Shown here: in pieces, positions 49,606-58,887 of the stretch
Layout: every line of letters starts with the position of its first letter
How positions within the stretch are numbered: position 1 is the stretch's first letter
Assembly (NCBI GenBank): GCA_964628835.1
Contig: CAZVME010000001.1
Location: 65,127-129,126, forward strand
DNA from: JAAGZL01 sp964628835
Lineage (GTDB): Bacteria > Pseudomonadota > Gammaproteobacteria > Chromatiales > Chromatiaceae
Reading direction: 5' to 3'
DNA length: 64,000 nt
Position numbers and translations under genes: made by a program
The notes under the pieces: model-generated
Seen by the model: only the letters and a program-made list of their open reading frames with translations
The model's database searches: none
What the model was told of the DNA's origin: nothing

Positions 49606-51318
49606 TCAAAGCTTGTTCCAGAGGGAGTCAAAATCGGTTATGCCGTCCAGATCCGTCTCGGGAGATTCATCCCCATCTGTTTGCTCTTTCTCCACTGCCT
49701 CTTGTTGGGGATCTTCCCAGCCACACCTGTACTCAGCATAACCACCGGTCCTGGTATGAATATGGCTGACTGACACCTTGTAGTCTCCATCATCATGCTG
49801 CACCAGTAATGTATCCCCTTCGGCCAGATTTGATGGTGCAGTAATAATCCTGGCGGGTCGTTCAGCTGAGAACTCATCAATCAGTAACAGACATTTAACC
49901 GCCCCATCGACGCTATTGTTATAGATTGCCCTGAGCATTCCAGGACAAACGTTGTCCCCCAGCAGTTTAACCCCAAAGTCAATTCTGCTCTTGTTTCCAC
50001 TCACCCAGCTGATTACGGCTGGACGCCACTCCCCTTCCCCATTGTATTTCCGAACTATTGCCAACTCCCCAACCCATAGATGAAACTTTTCATTGGCATT
50101 AATATAGAGGCAATATCCCCCACTGCTATGGTTCATCACCACACAGTTAGTTCGACGCTGAGCCGGCCCCTCTATCCCTGTAATAGACCACTTCTCGGTA
50201 TCTTTAAGCGTAATATCCTCCGCCATACTGTCAGTGGATGCCGCAGCATCCTGGCTCAGGATTTCATAGGCCCCGTTGAAGCCAACCACAATCTCTACCG
50301 AAAAATCCGCACCCGCAATACGCTCGGAATGATCTGACTTACCGTCACCTCCAAAATTGCGCAGCAGACCATCCAGCTGATATGGATCATTCAAAAACTT
50401 TTGGAGCGCCGTAGGTTGTTTATTAGCTCCCCCCAATTCCACTTGTTGTTGGATGTAATCCAGCAGAGGTTCTGTGTTGAGGGTAAAGCAGTTTGCAGCA
50501 TTCCCACATGAGTCGCAGCCTGTCATGATCTGCTTCTTGGGTGGCTCTGAACCGGAGAGGTTAAATGTGGAAAGACCGGTGTTATTCTCTCCACAACTAA
50601 TTTCCCCCAGTTCAATGTAGGGTGTCAGCTTGGGCGCTAATTTGTACAGGGAGTTGAAGTAGGAGCCGCGCATAGTCAGCGGCGAACTCATTGCCAGCAA
50701 GACTACAGACTTGAATGTCTCCTCCACTGTTTCAAACCGGCACCATGGCAAAGATGGCAGAGTGATGTCGTGTATGCCCTGCTTATACGCGAAGACAAAA
50801 AGTGCGTAGATATACCTCCAGATAGTACCTCCGGGGTTATTCAGCGCATTGTATTTTGTCCGTAATACCTCTCCCAGATGGTAGATGGACAACCGTATAT
50901 AGTTTGCCGTGGCCGCATGGTCAGCAGTGCGCAACACGCCTTTGACCGGAGGCTTTACGAGTAGACAGCGGTAGGCCAGGGCAAACTCAAAATGCATCCC
51001 CACCAAGGTCTTTGCTATACGCTCCTCTTTCCGCCCTATGGGGGCCGATATATCTTTGATCTTCTGTTGCAAGCCATCAAGGATATGGCAGGTGGGCTCC
51101 TCCATCTGTTTGATCAGTGCCAGACGTTCATCCGCCTTGAACACAATTCTGTTTGATCTGGAGAGAATATTGAACAACTCATGGACCGTCCGTTCCTGAT
51201 CACCATAAGGCAGGTCAGCCAGGATCTCCCTGTATAGTTCAAGCTCCAACTTTCTACCGCCTTTACCCCTTTTGTCCTGTTCTGGCAGCGGAAAATAGAG
51301 GTCACAGCTCTGACCCAT
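49606..51318 (-). CDS. Uncharacterised 570-residue protein between truA and trpF
   Basis: Start at MGQSCDLYFPLPEQDKRG, where GGAGAG lies six bases upstream. No family is confidently recognised. The N-terminal two-thirds are helical (ILADLPYGDQERTVHELFNI; ANYIRLSIYHLGEVL), then a CDSCGNAANC cluster, and the C-terminal third (about 420-530: NEKFHLWVGELAIVRKYNGE through VSHIHTRTGG) is beta-rich and could be a divergent PilZ-type barrel, though the canonical RxxxR and DxSxxG motifs are not evident. In Pseudomonas truA and trpF are neighbours, so this gene sits in an otherwise conserved interval. Soluble; no leader. Confidence 0.65.
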   Translation of the reverse strand: MGQSCDLYFPLPEQDKRGKGGRKLELELYREILADLPYGDQERTVHELFNILSRSNRIVFKADERLALIKQMEEPTCHILDGLQQKIKDISAPIGRKEERIAKTLVGMHFEFALAYRCLLVKPPVKGVLRTADHAATANYIRLSIYHLGEVLRTKYNALNNPGGTIWRYIYALFVFAYKQGIHDITLPSLPWCRFETVEETFKSVVLLAMSSPLTMRGSYFNSLYKLAPKLTPYIELGEISCGENNTGLSTFNLSGSEPPKKQIMTGCDSCGNAANCFTLNTEPLLDYIQQQVELGGANKQPTALQKFLNDPYQLDGLLRNFGGDGKSDHSERIAGADFSVEIVVGFNGAYEILSQDAAASTDSMAEDITLKDTEKWSITGIEGPAQRRTNCVVMNHSSGGYCLYINANEKFHLWVGELAIVRKYNGEGEWRPAVISWVSGNKSRIDFGVKLLGDNVCPGMLRAIYNNSVDGAVKCLLLIDEFSAERPARIITAPSNLAEGDTLLVQHDDGDYKVSVSHIHTRTGGYAEYRCGWEDPQQEAVEKEQTDGDESPETDLDGITDFDSLWNKL

Positions 51319-51650
51319 GTAAGACTCTCCTGACAAGCTCAACTTGCCACTTTGATTCCCGATAACTGAGGCATAATCAAATTAAACACTTGCCTGCTCC
51401 TTCTATTGTACAAGCATAATCAGAGGCCTGCTGAAAGCGTGGCTAATCTGCACCATTACCGATGCGCACCTACCTGTGTGCCGGGCTAGCAGTACAGATA
51501 AACAGCTGCAAACGACACTTAACTCATTGAATACCCTGGCTGTTATATTGCTGACCCAGATAACAACATGGGACAGCTGGAAGGTAAATAGCAAACGAAA
51601 AAATACATGGATGCCAACCACCTCATCCAGGAGAGGTGTATTTTCTTAAT
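51319..51650. other. Intergenic gap between truA and the 570-residue gene
   Basis: No supported gene. A leftward 72-codon frame (51,403-51,621) has valine/leucine/cysteine-biased content and no ribosome-binding site and was not accepted. The promoter for the leftward gene probably lies at 51,340-51,420. Confidence 0.45.
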
Positions 51651-52439
51651 TCAGCTTGTGGGGAATGGGTTGGTAATGGGATCTATTATTGGAAGTCCAA
51701 ATTCAGGCGGATAGCCCACATTGCTAAGGTAAAGCCCCTGAGGGGGAGCCGTTATACCACCGAGGGTTCGGTCTCTATGCTCCAGCACCTGCTGAGCCCA
51801 ATCCACAGGCTGGTCTCCAGACCCTATGGCAATCAAGACACCGGCTATATTACGTACCATATGATGTAGAAAGGCGTTGGCCGACAGCTCAATGGAGATC
51901 ATATCTCCACTACGTGACAACTCCAGCCGGGACAGGGTGCGTACCGGGCTCTTAGCCTGACAGGCAACCGCCCGGTATGAGGAGAAATCATGGGTCCCAA
52001 CCAAGGCCTCTGCCGCCGATTTCATTCGGTCCAGATCAAGTTTACGCCGTTCCAAAACGGCGCGGTTACGCAGTATTGATGAGCGGGTGGTCCCGTTATA
52101 GATGACATATCTATAGCTACGGCTCATGGCTGAGAAGCGGGCGTGAAAATCATCCGCCACCGGCATTATCCAGTTGATATTTGCATCATCAGGAAGATTT
52201 ACATTGGTGCCCAGCAGCCAGTTTCTGGAACTACGATTAGCATCTGAGTCAAAATGGACCACCTGGCCAAAGGCGTGAACACCCGCATCGGTGCGGCCGG
52301 CGCACTGTACAGATACCGGGTGATTGGCCACCCGTGACAATGCGTTCTGAAGCTGCTCCTGAACAGTATTGACCCCCAGCTGGATCTGCCACCCATGGAA
52401 GGCGGTACCGTCATATTCAACTCCTACGGCGTAACGCAT
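51651..52439 (-). CDS. truA: tRNA pseudouridine(38-40) synthase
   Basis: 262 residues. MRYAVGVEYDGTAFHGWQIQ opening, catalytic aspartate in CAGRTDAGVHAFGQV, and the family end motifs FLHHMVRNIAGVLIAIGSG. Modifies positions 38-40 in the anticodon stem. fimV lies upstream across the inverted-repeat element, matching the conserved fimV-truA order. Confidence 0.96.
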   Translation of the reverse strand: MRYAVGVEYDGTAFHGWQIQLGVNTVQEQLQNALSRVANHPVSVQCAGRTDAGVHAFGQVVHFDSDANRSSRNWLLGTNVNLPDDANINWIMPVADDFHARFSAMSRSYRYVIYNGTTRSSILRNRAVLERRKLDLDRMKSAAEALVGTHDFSSYRAVACQAKSPVRTLSRLELSRSGDMISIELSANAFLHHMVRNIAGVLIAIGSGDQPVDWAQQVLEHRDRTLGGITAPPQGLYLSNVGYPPEFGLPIIDPITNPFPTS

Positions 52440-52511
52440 CGACTTTTATTTACCCCATTAAGACAAGAGACGCACCGTGGTGCGCCTCTCTATGTTACTA
52501 CCTTACCTACT

Positions 52512-52777
52512 GCAACCTTATAGATAATGTTCAGCCTGTTCACGCTGGTTCACGACAAGGCATCACTGCGCCACTGTAGTCATTCTCCAGTAAGTGCTGA
52601 TAACGCAGCTCGTGGGCCAGCGTGAACAGGCCTGTCTTTTTATTATTCAATTAGTTATGGTCTTAAAGAAAAAGCCAGCCCATCGTTGCGACTTTTGCTA
52701 ATGGAGCAACTATTAGCTGCAAGGCGCGCCTTGATCTGGCATTTTCTTGAAGACCTAAACATCATCTATAAGGTTGC
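52512..52777. mobile_element. 266-bp inverted-repeat element (MITE-like) between fimV and truA
   Basis: Terminal inverted repeats of 23 bases (52,512-52,534 and 52,755-52,777), beginning GCAACCTTATAGAT and matching at 21 of 23 positions. Inside are two further stems: GCCTGTTCACGCTGG (52,534-52,548) with its perfect complement at 52,617-52,631, and AAGAAAA-x-GCCAG (52,666-52,678) with its complement at 52,736-52,748. The whole can fold as a three-way junction. No coding frame and no obvious target-site duplication. MITE or structured intergenic repeat; no second copy was noticed in the window. Confidence 0.6.
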
Positions 52778-52797
52778 CGGGTTAATAATAATTCTAT

Positions 52798-55710
52798 CTA
52801 GGTGAGGGACTCCTTAATCTGCTGCGCCTCCTGCTTTTGGGATTCATTACCTTCACCCAACACCTCATCCAAAATATCGACCGCGCCATCTTTGTCACCC
52901 ATTTCGGCATAGGCGCGCGCCAGATCGAGCTTGGTTTTGACCTCGTCCTGCATATCTTCATCTATAGATATGCTAACGTCCATATCCCCTGCCTCATCCA
53001 ACTCGGCCAGGGGATCGTCGTCCAACACAAACTCAGCTTTTTCTGAGCCTGCTTCTGGAAAATCAATCACCGTCTCTTCCAGTTCATTGGCCAGCAGTTC
53101 CTGCTCCAGTACGGATGCGTCATCCGTCAACTCCGATTCCAGAGTGGATGCCACCTCCTCTGTACTATCCTGTCCCATATCGGTTTCTGCTTGCATGGAC
53201 AGGACGGTTTTCTCTGATTCATCTTCCAGATCTGATAGGGAAAGCATAAGGTCGTCATCGGCTTCCAGCTCATCTGCCTGCTGTTCACCAATCGGCTCCT
53301 GACCATCCGGATCATCCAGTGCAACACTGAGTGAATCTTCGCCAAGGCTGGTGGAAAACCCCAAATTTTCCAGGTCTGCTGTAGCAGCATCCTGGCTCCC
53401 ATCTGTTGCATTCAACTCATTGGACAGATTCAATAGTTCACTGTCTAAAAGGTTATCGTCAATTACAGCGGCATCTGTGTCTGTTTCAGAGCCTTCTTGA
53501 TCCAAACTAAAATCTGCCTGGGTCAGGGTTGCGTCCAAATCGGCAAAATCATTCTCATCCAACTCTTCATCCAGCAGGTCATCATTCAGAGTAAACAGAT
53601 CATCTTCAGAATCTATTACATCGGCACTGGCAAACAGAGGGTGCTCGGATGACAACATCTTGCCCATGGACAGAACCTTGGTCCATGATTCGCTGTCACT
53701 GGACTCCACCGGAGTTCCTGCAGACTCTTCAGCCAAAGCGGTATAACCATCTGCATTTTTAGTCGCGTACAAAATCTCAAACAGCTTGTACTTCAGGACG
53801 CCTCTCTCTGGCTCCTTCTCTATTGCCTGTCTAATCAGCTCTTCTGCCTGCTGGTAACGACCATAGGCAATATATACGTCTGCCTCTGACAGAGGGTCCA
53901 CCTCTCCCGTCTCATCCTGCAGGGCATCGATATCACTGGGTGAAAAATCACTTAGGAACGATGTCTCCTCCGTGTGGCTGGGTATGTCATCCGCCTCAAC
54001 TAGGGCATCTGACTCCTCATCATCGAGGGTATTGAGCAGGATACTCTCCTGGAAATCGGTGGCATTAGCACGCTTACGACTCAGCAGTATCCACACCAGG
54101 GCCAGCAGGATAATAATTACACCCACCACTACTCCAAGCATGGTTGGGTTGCCCATTATCTCATCCATCAGGCCGGGCTCTGGGGCTGATTTCTTTGCAA
54201 CTGGTGCAGGTTTGGGCTTGGCGGGCGCGGTCTCAGTATCAGCTATGGGCTTTATTACCGACTCTGGCTTGACCGATGCCACTACGGGTTCCGGTTTGGT
54301 CTCTTCCACTGCCGACTCTGGCTTGACCGCTGCCACTACGCGTTCCTGCTTAGTCTCTTCCTGGGCTGGTTCAGCGGTGCCCTGCTCCTGGCTATGGGCC
54401 AGTTCACCCTTAAGCTGCTGGTTGCTCTGTTCCAGAAAACCCTTCTCTTGTTTACTTTTAGCCAGTGCGGCCTGCATATTGGCAAGCTGGTCGCTCTTGA
54501 GTTCCAGAAGACGCTCTATATCCTCCAGTTGGCCTTCCAGATCACCCACTCGTGACGCAAGCTCTTCACCCTCGCCGCGTGATCTCTCTGCATCCTCTTC
54601 AGCGATCATAAGCTCTTGTTTGAGCCTGGACATGGTCTGATCGGCTTCGCTGTCCTCACTGGGACCAGCTTCACCTTCACCTTCTGGTCTGGCGGTCGCA
54701 ATCTTCAGCTCGCCATCCTCCTCTGGGGCAGACTCTTCCATCGTTTTGGTTTCAGTCTCTGCTACTGGCTCTGCGGCGGGTACCTCTGGTTCTTTGGCTT
54801 CAGCAGGCTGCTCCTGCTCGACAACCTCAGCCACCGGCTCAGGGGCGGGTGCGGGTCCAGGATCCAACCTGACGATCTCGGTATCGGCATGCCACGCCTC
54901 CACATGCTTTTTATACTCACGCTGTGCTTCCCTCTTCTTCAGGGCCAGAATATCTTTCTTGTTGGGAATGCGCAGGATAGCTCCCTGCTTGAGTCGGTTT
55001 ATATTGTTCTTGATAAAGGCGCGTGGGTTGGCGTGATAGATCGCCATCATCATGCGGTGCTGATCAACCCCGGGATATTTGTGTTTTCTGGCAATGACCC
55101 AGAGGGAGGCATTCTTCTTCACCTTCACCTCATCCAGAATGCCGGTATAGCCTGGATGAACACTCTGCATCAGGGTCGTTGGTGCACTTATAACCGGTTT
55201 TTTAGTAACTGGCTTTACGGGCTTGGCTCGCTGGACCAACTTTTTAGCTGGGGCAACTCTCTTCTTGGTCTTGGTAACAGCTGGGGCCTTGATCGGCGCC
55301 GGCTTGCGTTCCAGCGTTACCGGCGGGTCCAGCAGTACGGTGTATTCCCGCACCAGCCGCCCTTTTGGCCAATTGACCTCGACAAGGAAGTTAAGGAAAG
55401 GCTCCCTTATGGGTTCACTACTGGTGACTCGGATGATCGCGGTTCCATCTGCCTTGATCTCCGGATTAAAACGCAATCTGGAGAGGAGGAATGTTCGATC
55501 AACTCCAGATCTCTTGAATGCTTCATCTGACGCCATGGAGACCCGGACATCATCGATCTCACCCTTGGACACGGATGTTAGCTTGATTTCGGCATTAAAC
55601 GCCTGATTCAGAGCCGAGTTAGGACGGATATCACCCAACCCAAGTGCCTGCGCCGCCAGTGGCGCAAGCCCTAATGTCAACACCAACATCAGAGATAGTT
55701 TGCGGACCAT
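52798..55710 (-). CDS. fimV: Pilus assembly / polar hub protein FimV
   Basis: 970 residues from MVRKLSLMLVLTLGLAPLAA, a signal peptide; 24 extra in-frame codons before it lack support. Domains in order: FimV N-terminal beta domain (GLGDIRPNSALNQAFNAEIK), LysM peptidoglycan-binding segment (ASLWVIARKHKYPGVDQHRM, about 235-285), proline/glutamate linker, coiled coil (about 365-470), one transmembrane helix (MLGVVVGVIIILLALVWILL, about 555-575), long acidic cytoplasmic stretch and C-terminal FimV TPR motif (ARAYAEMGDKDGAVDILDEV). Organises type IV pili and polar c-di-AMP/cAMP signalling in Pseudomonas. Adjacent to truA as expected. Confidence 0.94.
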   Translation of the reverse strand: MVRKLSLMLVLTLGLAPLAAQALGLGDIRPNSALNQAFNAEIKLTSVSKGEIDDVRVSMASDEAFKRSGVDRTFLLSRLRFNPEIKADGTAIIRVTSSEPIREPFLNFLVEVNWPKGRLVREYTVLLDPPVTLERKPAPIKAPAVTKTKKRVAPAKKLVQRAKPVKPVTKKPVISAPTTLMQSVHPGYTGILDEVKVKKNASLWVIARKHKYPGVDQHRMMMAIYHANPRAFIKNNINRLKQGAILRIPNKKDILALKKREAQREYKKHVEAWHADTEIVRLDPGPAPAPEPVAEVVEQEQPAEAKEPEVPAAEPVAETETKTMEESAPEEDGELKIATARPEGEGEAGPSEDSEADQTMSRLKQELMIAEEDAERSRGEGEELASRVGDLEGQLEDIERLLELKSDQLANMQAALAKSKQEKGFLEQSNQQLKGELAHSQEQGTAEPAQEETKQERVVAAVKPESAVEETKPEPVVASVKPESVIKPIADTETAPAKPKPAPVAKKSAPEPGLMDEIMGNPTMLGVVVGVIIILLALVWILLSRKRANATDFQESILLNTLDDEESDALVEADDIPSHTEETSFLSDFSPSDIDALQDETGEVDPLSEADVYIAYGRYQQAEELIRQAIEKEPERGVLKYKLFEILYATKNADGYTALAEESAGTPVESSDSESWTKVLSMGKMLSSEHPLFASADVIDSEDDLFTLNDDLLDEELDENDFADLDATLTQADFSLDQEGSETDTDAAVIDDNLLDSELLNLSNELNATDGSQDAATADLENLGFSTSLGEDSLSVALDDPDGQEPIGEQQADELEADDDLMLSLSDLEDESEKTVLSMQAETDMGQDSTEEVASTLESELTDDASVLEQELLANELEETVIDFPEAGSEKAEFVLDDDPLAELDEAGDMDVSISIDEDMQDEVKTKLDLARAYAEMGDKDGAVDILDEVLGEGNESQKQEAQQIKESLT

Positions 55711-55919
55711 GTTTTCCCCCAGTCTACTTCCATTCCAAGTGAACATTTGTTGTTCGAAATTTCGCAAAAACCCAAAATGCACTTATTTCAGCCAGACCTC
55801 TCTTCGGCTGTCTTTTCCCTTAGTTACCGGCAAAATTTAGAATGAACTTAAGATTTCACCGCTAACTATAGCTTACAAATAGGATTTTCCAAAATTAATA
55901 CAGCAAAATCGACCGGTCG

Positions 55920-57041
55920 TCAAGATCCCTGGAGCAGTATCCTTAGCATTCTGCGAAGTGGTTCCGCCGCACCCCACAACAATTGATCACCAACGGTAAA
56001 TGCCGACAGGTAGTCACCTCCCATGGCAAGTTTACGCAATCTGCCCACCGGGACACCCAGGGTGCCGGTGACCACAGCCGGGGTAAGATCCTGCGAGGTA
56101 ATGTCTCGCTCGTTCGGCACCACCCTTACCCAGTCGTTAGCCCTGGCCAGGATATCCTCGATCTCATCCATGGGTATGTCTTGTTTCAGCTTGATGGTGA
56201 GCGCCTGACTGTGGGAGCGCATGGCGCCAATCCGCACACAGAGGCCATCAATAGGAATAGGGCTCCCTTCACGACCCAGGATCTTGTTGGTCTCAACACT
56301 ACCCTTCCACTCTTCACGACTCTGGCCATTCTCCAGCTTGGTATCGATCCAGGGGATAAGACTTCCTGCCAGCGGCGCGCCAAAGTTGTCAGTGGGGAAC
56401 TCGTCGCTGCGGATGGTCTCTGCCACAATGCGGTCAATATCCAGGATGGCGGAGGATGGATCCTCCAGCAGAGCTGCCACCGAGGCGTGGGCGCTACCCA
56501 TCTGTCCCAGTAGCTCCCGCATGTTCTTGGCCCCGGCCCCGGATGCGGCCTGGTAGGTCATGGCAGTCATCCACTCGATCATGTCGTTCTGGAACAGGCC
56601 ACCAAGACCCATCAGCATCAGGCTGACGGTGCAGTTACCACCGATGTAGTTCTTCACCCCGGCCTGCAGCGACTCCTTGATCAGATCACCATTCACCGGA
56701 TCCAGGATAATCATGCTGTCTTTGTCCATACGCAGGGCGGATGCGGCATCGATCCAGTAGCCATCCCAACCTTCAGCACGCAGCTTGGGGAACACCTCCT
56801 TGGTGTAGCTGCCACCCTGACAAGAGACTATGATATCCATGCTCTTGAGTTCATCGATATTTGTGGCGTCCTTCAGCAGCGGGATATCCTTACCGATATC
56901 CGGTCCTTTCTGGCCAGTTTGAGAGGTGGTGAAAAACACCGCCTCATCAATCAGGTCAAAGTCCTTCTCTGCCAGCATCCGGTCCATCAGGACCGAACCC
57001 ACCATGCCACGCCATCCAACAAAACCTATCCGCCTGTTCAT
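55920..57041 (-). CDS. asd: Aspartate-semialdehyde dehydrogenase
   Basis: 373 residues. NADP-binding VGWRGMVGSVLMDRM, catalytic cysteine in GGNCTVSLMLMGLG, SGAGAKNMRELL and the histidine region CVRIGAMRSHSQAL. Length and motifs are those of the gram-negative long-form Asd. Makes aspartate semialdehyde for lysine, threonine and methionine (through MetZ at 41 kb). The leuB-asd order upstream of fimV is typical. Confidence 0.96.
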   Translation of the reverse strand: MNRRIGFVGWRGMVGSVLMDRMLAEKDFDLIDEAVFFTTSQTGQKGPDIGKDIPLLKDATNIDELKSMDIIVSCQGGSYTKEVFPKLRAEGWDGYWIDAASALRMDKDSMIILDPVNGDLIKESLQAGVKNYIGGNCTVSLMLMGLGGLFQNDMIEWMTAMTYQAASGAGAKNMRELLGQMGSAHASVAALLEDPSSAILDIDRIVAETIRSDEFPTDNFGAPLAGSLIPWIDTKLENGQSREEWKGSVETNKILGREGSPIPIDGLCVRIGAMRSHSQALTIKLKQDIPMDEIEDILARANDWVRVVPNERDITSQDLTPAVVTGTLGVPVGRLRKLAMGGDYLSAFTVGDQLLWGAAEPLRRMLRILLQGS

Positions 57042-57110
57042 TACCTTATCTACTCACAATGAAAAATATGTGGCCTACGTCTGAGTTAGAAACTCTGGTA
57101 CACCCTTGGT

Positions 57111-58190
57111 TCAATTCATCAGGGCCGCAATCACCGCATCACCCATCTCTTCGGTTCCCACCTCTTTGCAGCCGTCTGACATGATATCCGGGGTGCGCAG
57201 ACCCTGATCCAGAATCTGGTCTACGGCCTGCTCAATCTTGTCGGCCATCTCTGCACTGTCCAGTGAGTAACGCAGCATCATGGCAATGGAGAGGATGGTG
57301 GCCAGTGGGTTGGCTATACCCTTGCCAGCGATATCCGGGGCCGAGCCGTGAATCGGCTCATACATGCCCTTGCCGTTCTCATCCAGAGATGCCGAAGGCA
57401 GCATGCCGATGGAGCCGGTCAGCATAGCGGCACAATCAGACAGGATATCGCCAAACATGTTGGTGGTAACCATCACATCAAACTGCTTGGGCGCCCGCAC
57501 CAGCTGCATGGCGGCATTGTCCACGTACATGTGGGAGAGTTCCACCTCCGGGTAATCCTTGCCCACTTCGATGGCCACATTGCGCCACATCTCGGTGCAC
57601 TCCAGCACGTTGGCCTTGTCCACAGAGCATAAACCCTTGTTGCGCTTCATGGCGATATCCATGGCCACACGCACAATTCGATCCACCTCGGACTCTCTGT
57701 AGACCAGGGTGTTGAAGCCCTCTTTCTCACCTGACTCCAGTACTTTAACGCCGCGCGGCTGGCCGAAGTAGATACCACCGGTAAGTTCGCGCACGATCAT
57801 CATATCCAGACCCGACACCACTTCCGGTTTCAGGGTAGAGGCGTCCGCCAGTTGTGGATAGAGGATGGCCGGACGCAGGTTGGCGAACAGCCCCAGCTCC
57901 TTGCGCAGACCCAGCAACCCCTTCTCTGGTCGCAGGGAGATGTCCAGTGATTCCCATTTGGTGCCACCAACTGCACCCAACAGCACCGCATCCGCCTCGC
58001 GCGCCAGATCCAGAGTTGTCTCCGGCAGAGGATGGCCCACCGCATCGTAGGCACTGCCGCCCACCAGGGCCTCATCCACTACCACATCCAGTCCGAACTC
58101 ATTTTGCAGACAGCCAATCACCTTCATGGCCTCGGCGATAATCTCCTGACCAATGCCGTCGCCCGGCAGTACCAGTATTTTTTTGCTCAT
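57111..58190 (-). CDS. leuB: 3-isopropylmalate dehydrogenase
   Basis: 359 residues. PGDGIGQEI at the start, LGAVGGTKW, RELTGGIYFGQPRG, the metal site DMFGDILSDCAAMLTGSIGM and the NAD-specific GSAPDIAGKGIANP. Oxidative decarboxylation of 3-isopropylmalate in leucine synthesis. Third gene of the leftward leuC-leuD-leuB set. Confidence 0.97.
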   Translation of the reverse strand: MSKKILVLPGDGIGQEIIAEAMKVIGCLQNEFGLDVVVDEALVGGSAYDAVGHPLPETTLDLAREADAVLLGAVGGTKWESLDISLRPEKGLLGLRKELGLFANLRPAILYPQLADASTLKPEVVSGLDMMIVRELTGGIYFGQPRGVKVLESGEKEGFNTLVYRESEVDRIVRVAMDIAMKRNKGLCSVDKANVLECTEMWRNVAIEVGKDYPEVELSHMYVDNAAMQLVRAPKQFDVMVTTNMFGDILSDCAAMLTGSIGMLPSASLDENGKGMYEPIHGSAPDIAGKGIANPLATILSIAMMLRYSLDSAEMADKIEQAVDQILDQGLRTPDIMSDGCKEVGTEEMGDAVIAALMN

Positions 58191-58218
58191 TGTTTTCTAG
58201 CCTCGTTAAATTCTGTAA

Positions 58219-58857
58219 TCAGGCGAATACCCAAGGGGCCTTCTCGCGCCGTTGTTGTTCAAATGCCTTAATCTCATCACTGTGACGCAGAGTCAGGCCG
58301 ATATCATCCAGTCCTTCCAGCAGACAGTGTTTACGGAACTCATCCACTTCGAAGCTGATCACCCCGCCATCAGCAATCTTAAGCTCCTGGGCTCCCAGAT
58401 CTACTGTGATCTTCAGCGTCTGTTCACCCTGTGACTTCCCGAACAGACCATCAATCACCGCATCACTCAGCACTATGGGCAGGATGCCATTCTTGAAGCA
58501 GTTATTGAAGAAAATATCAGCAAAGCTCGGGGCCAGGACCACCTTAAAACCAAAATCAGCCAGGGCCCAGGGCGCATGCTCGCGGGAGGAGCCACAGCCA
58601 AAGTTCTCTCTGGTCAGAAGCACCTGAGCACTGGAGTAGCGCTGGTCATTCAGCACAAATTCTGTATTGAGCGGGCGGTTGCTGCAATCCATATCCGGCT
58701 CGCCGTGGTCCATATAGCGCCACTCATCGAACAGGTAAGGGCCGAAGCCAGTACGCTTGATCGATTTCAGAAACTGCTTGGGGATGATGGCGTCTGTATC
58801 CACGTTGGATCGGTCCAACGGGGCCACAACACCGGTAAATATATCGAATTTATCCAT
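58219..58857 (-). CDS. leuD: 3-isopropylmalate dehydratase small subunit
   Basis: 212 residues from MDKFDIFTGVVAPLDRSNVD; seven upstream residues rejected. Conserved swivel-domain motifs NVDTDAIIPKQFL, NFGCGSSREHAPWAL and FADIFFNNCFKNGILP. Partners LeuC. Spaced 30 bases from leuC. Confidence 0.96.
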   Translation of the reverse strand: MDKFDIFTGVVAPLDRSNVDTDAIIPKQFLKSIKRTGFGPYLFDEWRYMDHGEPDMDCSNRPLNTEFVLNDQRYSSAQVLLTRENFGCGSSREHAPWALADFGFKVVLAPSFADIFFNNCFKNGILPIVLSDAVIDGLFGKSQGEQTLKITVDLGAQELKIADGGVISFEVDEFRKHCLLEGLDDIGLTLRHSDEIKAFEQQRREKAPWVFA

Positions 58858-58887
58858 CTTGATTACCTTTAATTTCACTCAGCCGGA

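Noticed and set aside
51403..51621. Leftward 72-codon ORF upstream of the 570-residue gene
   Set aside because: No ribosome-binding site, no motif, and composition like non-coding sequence.
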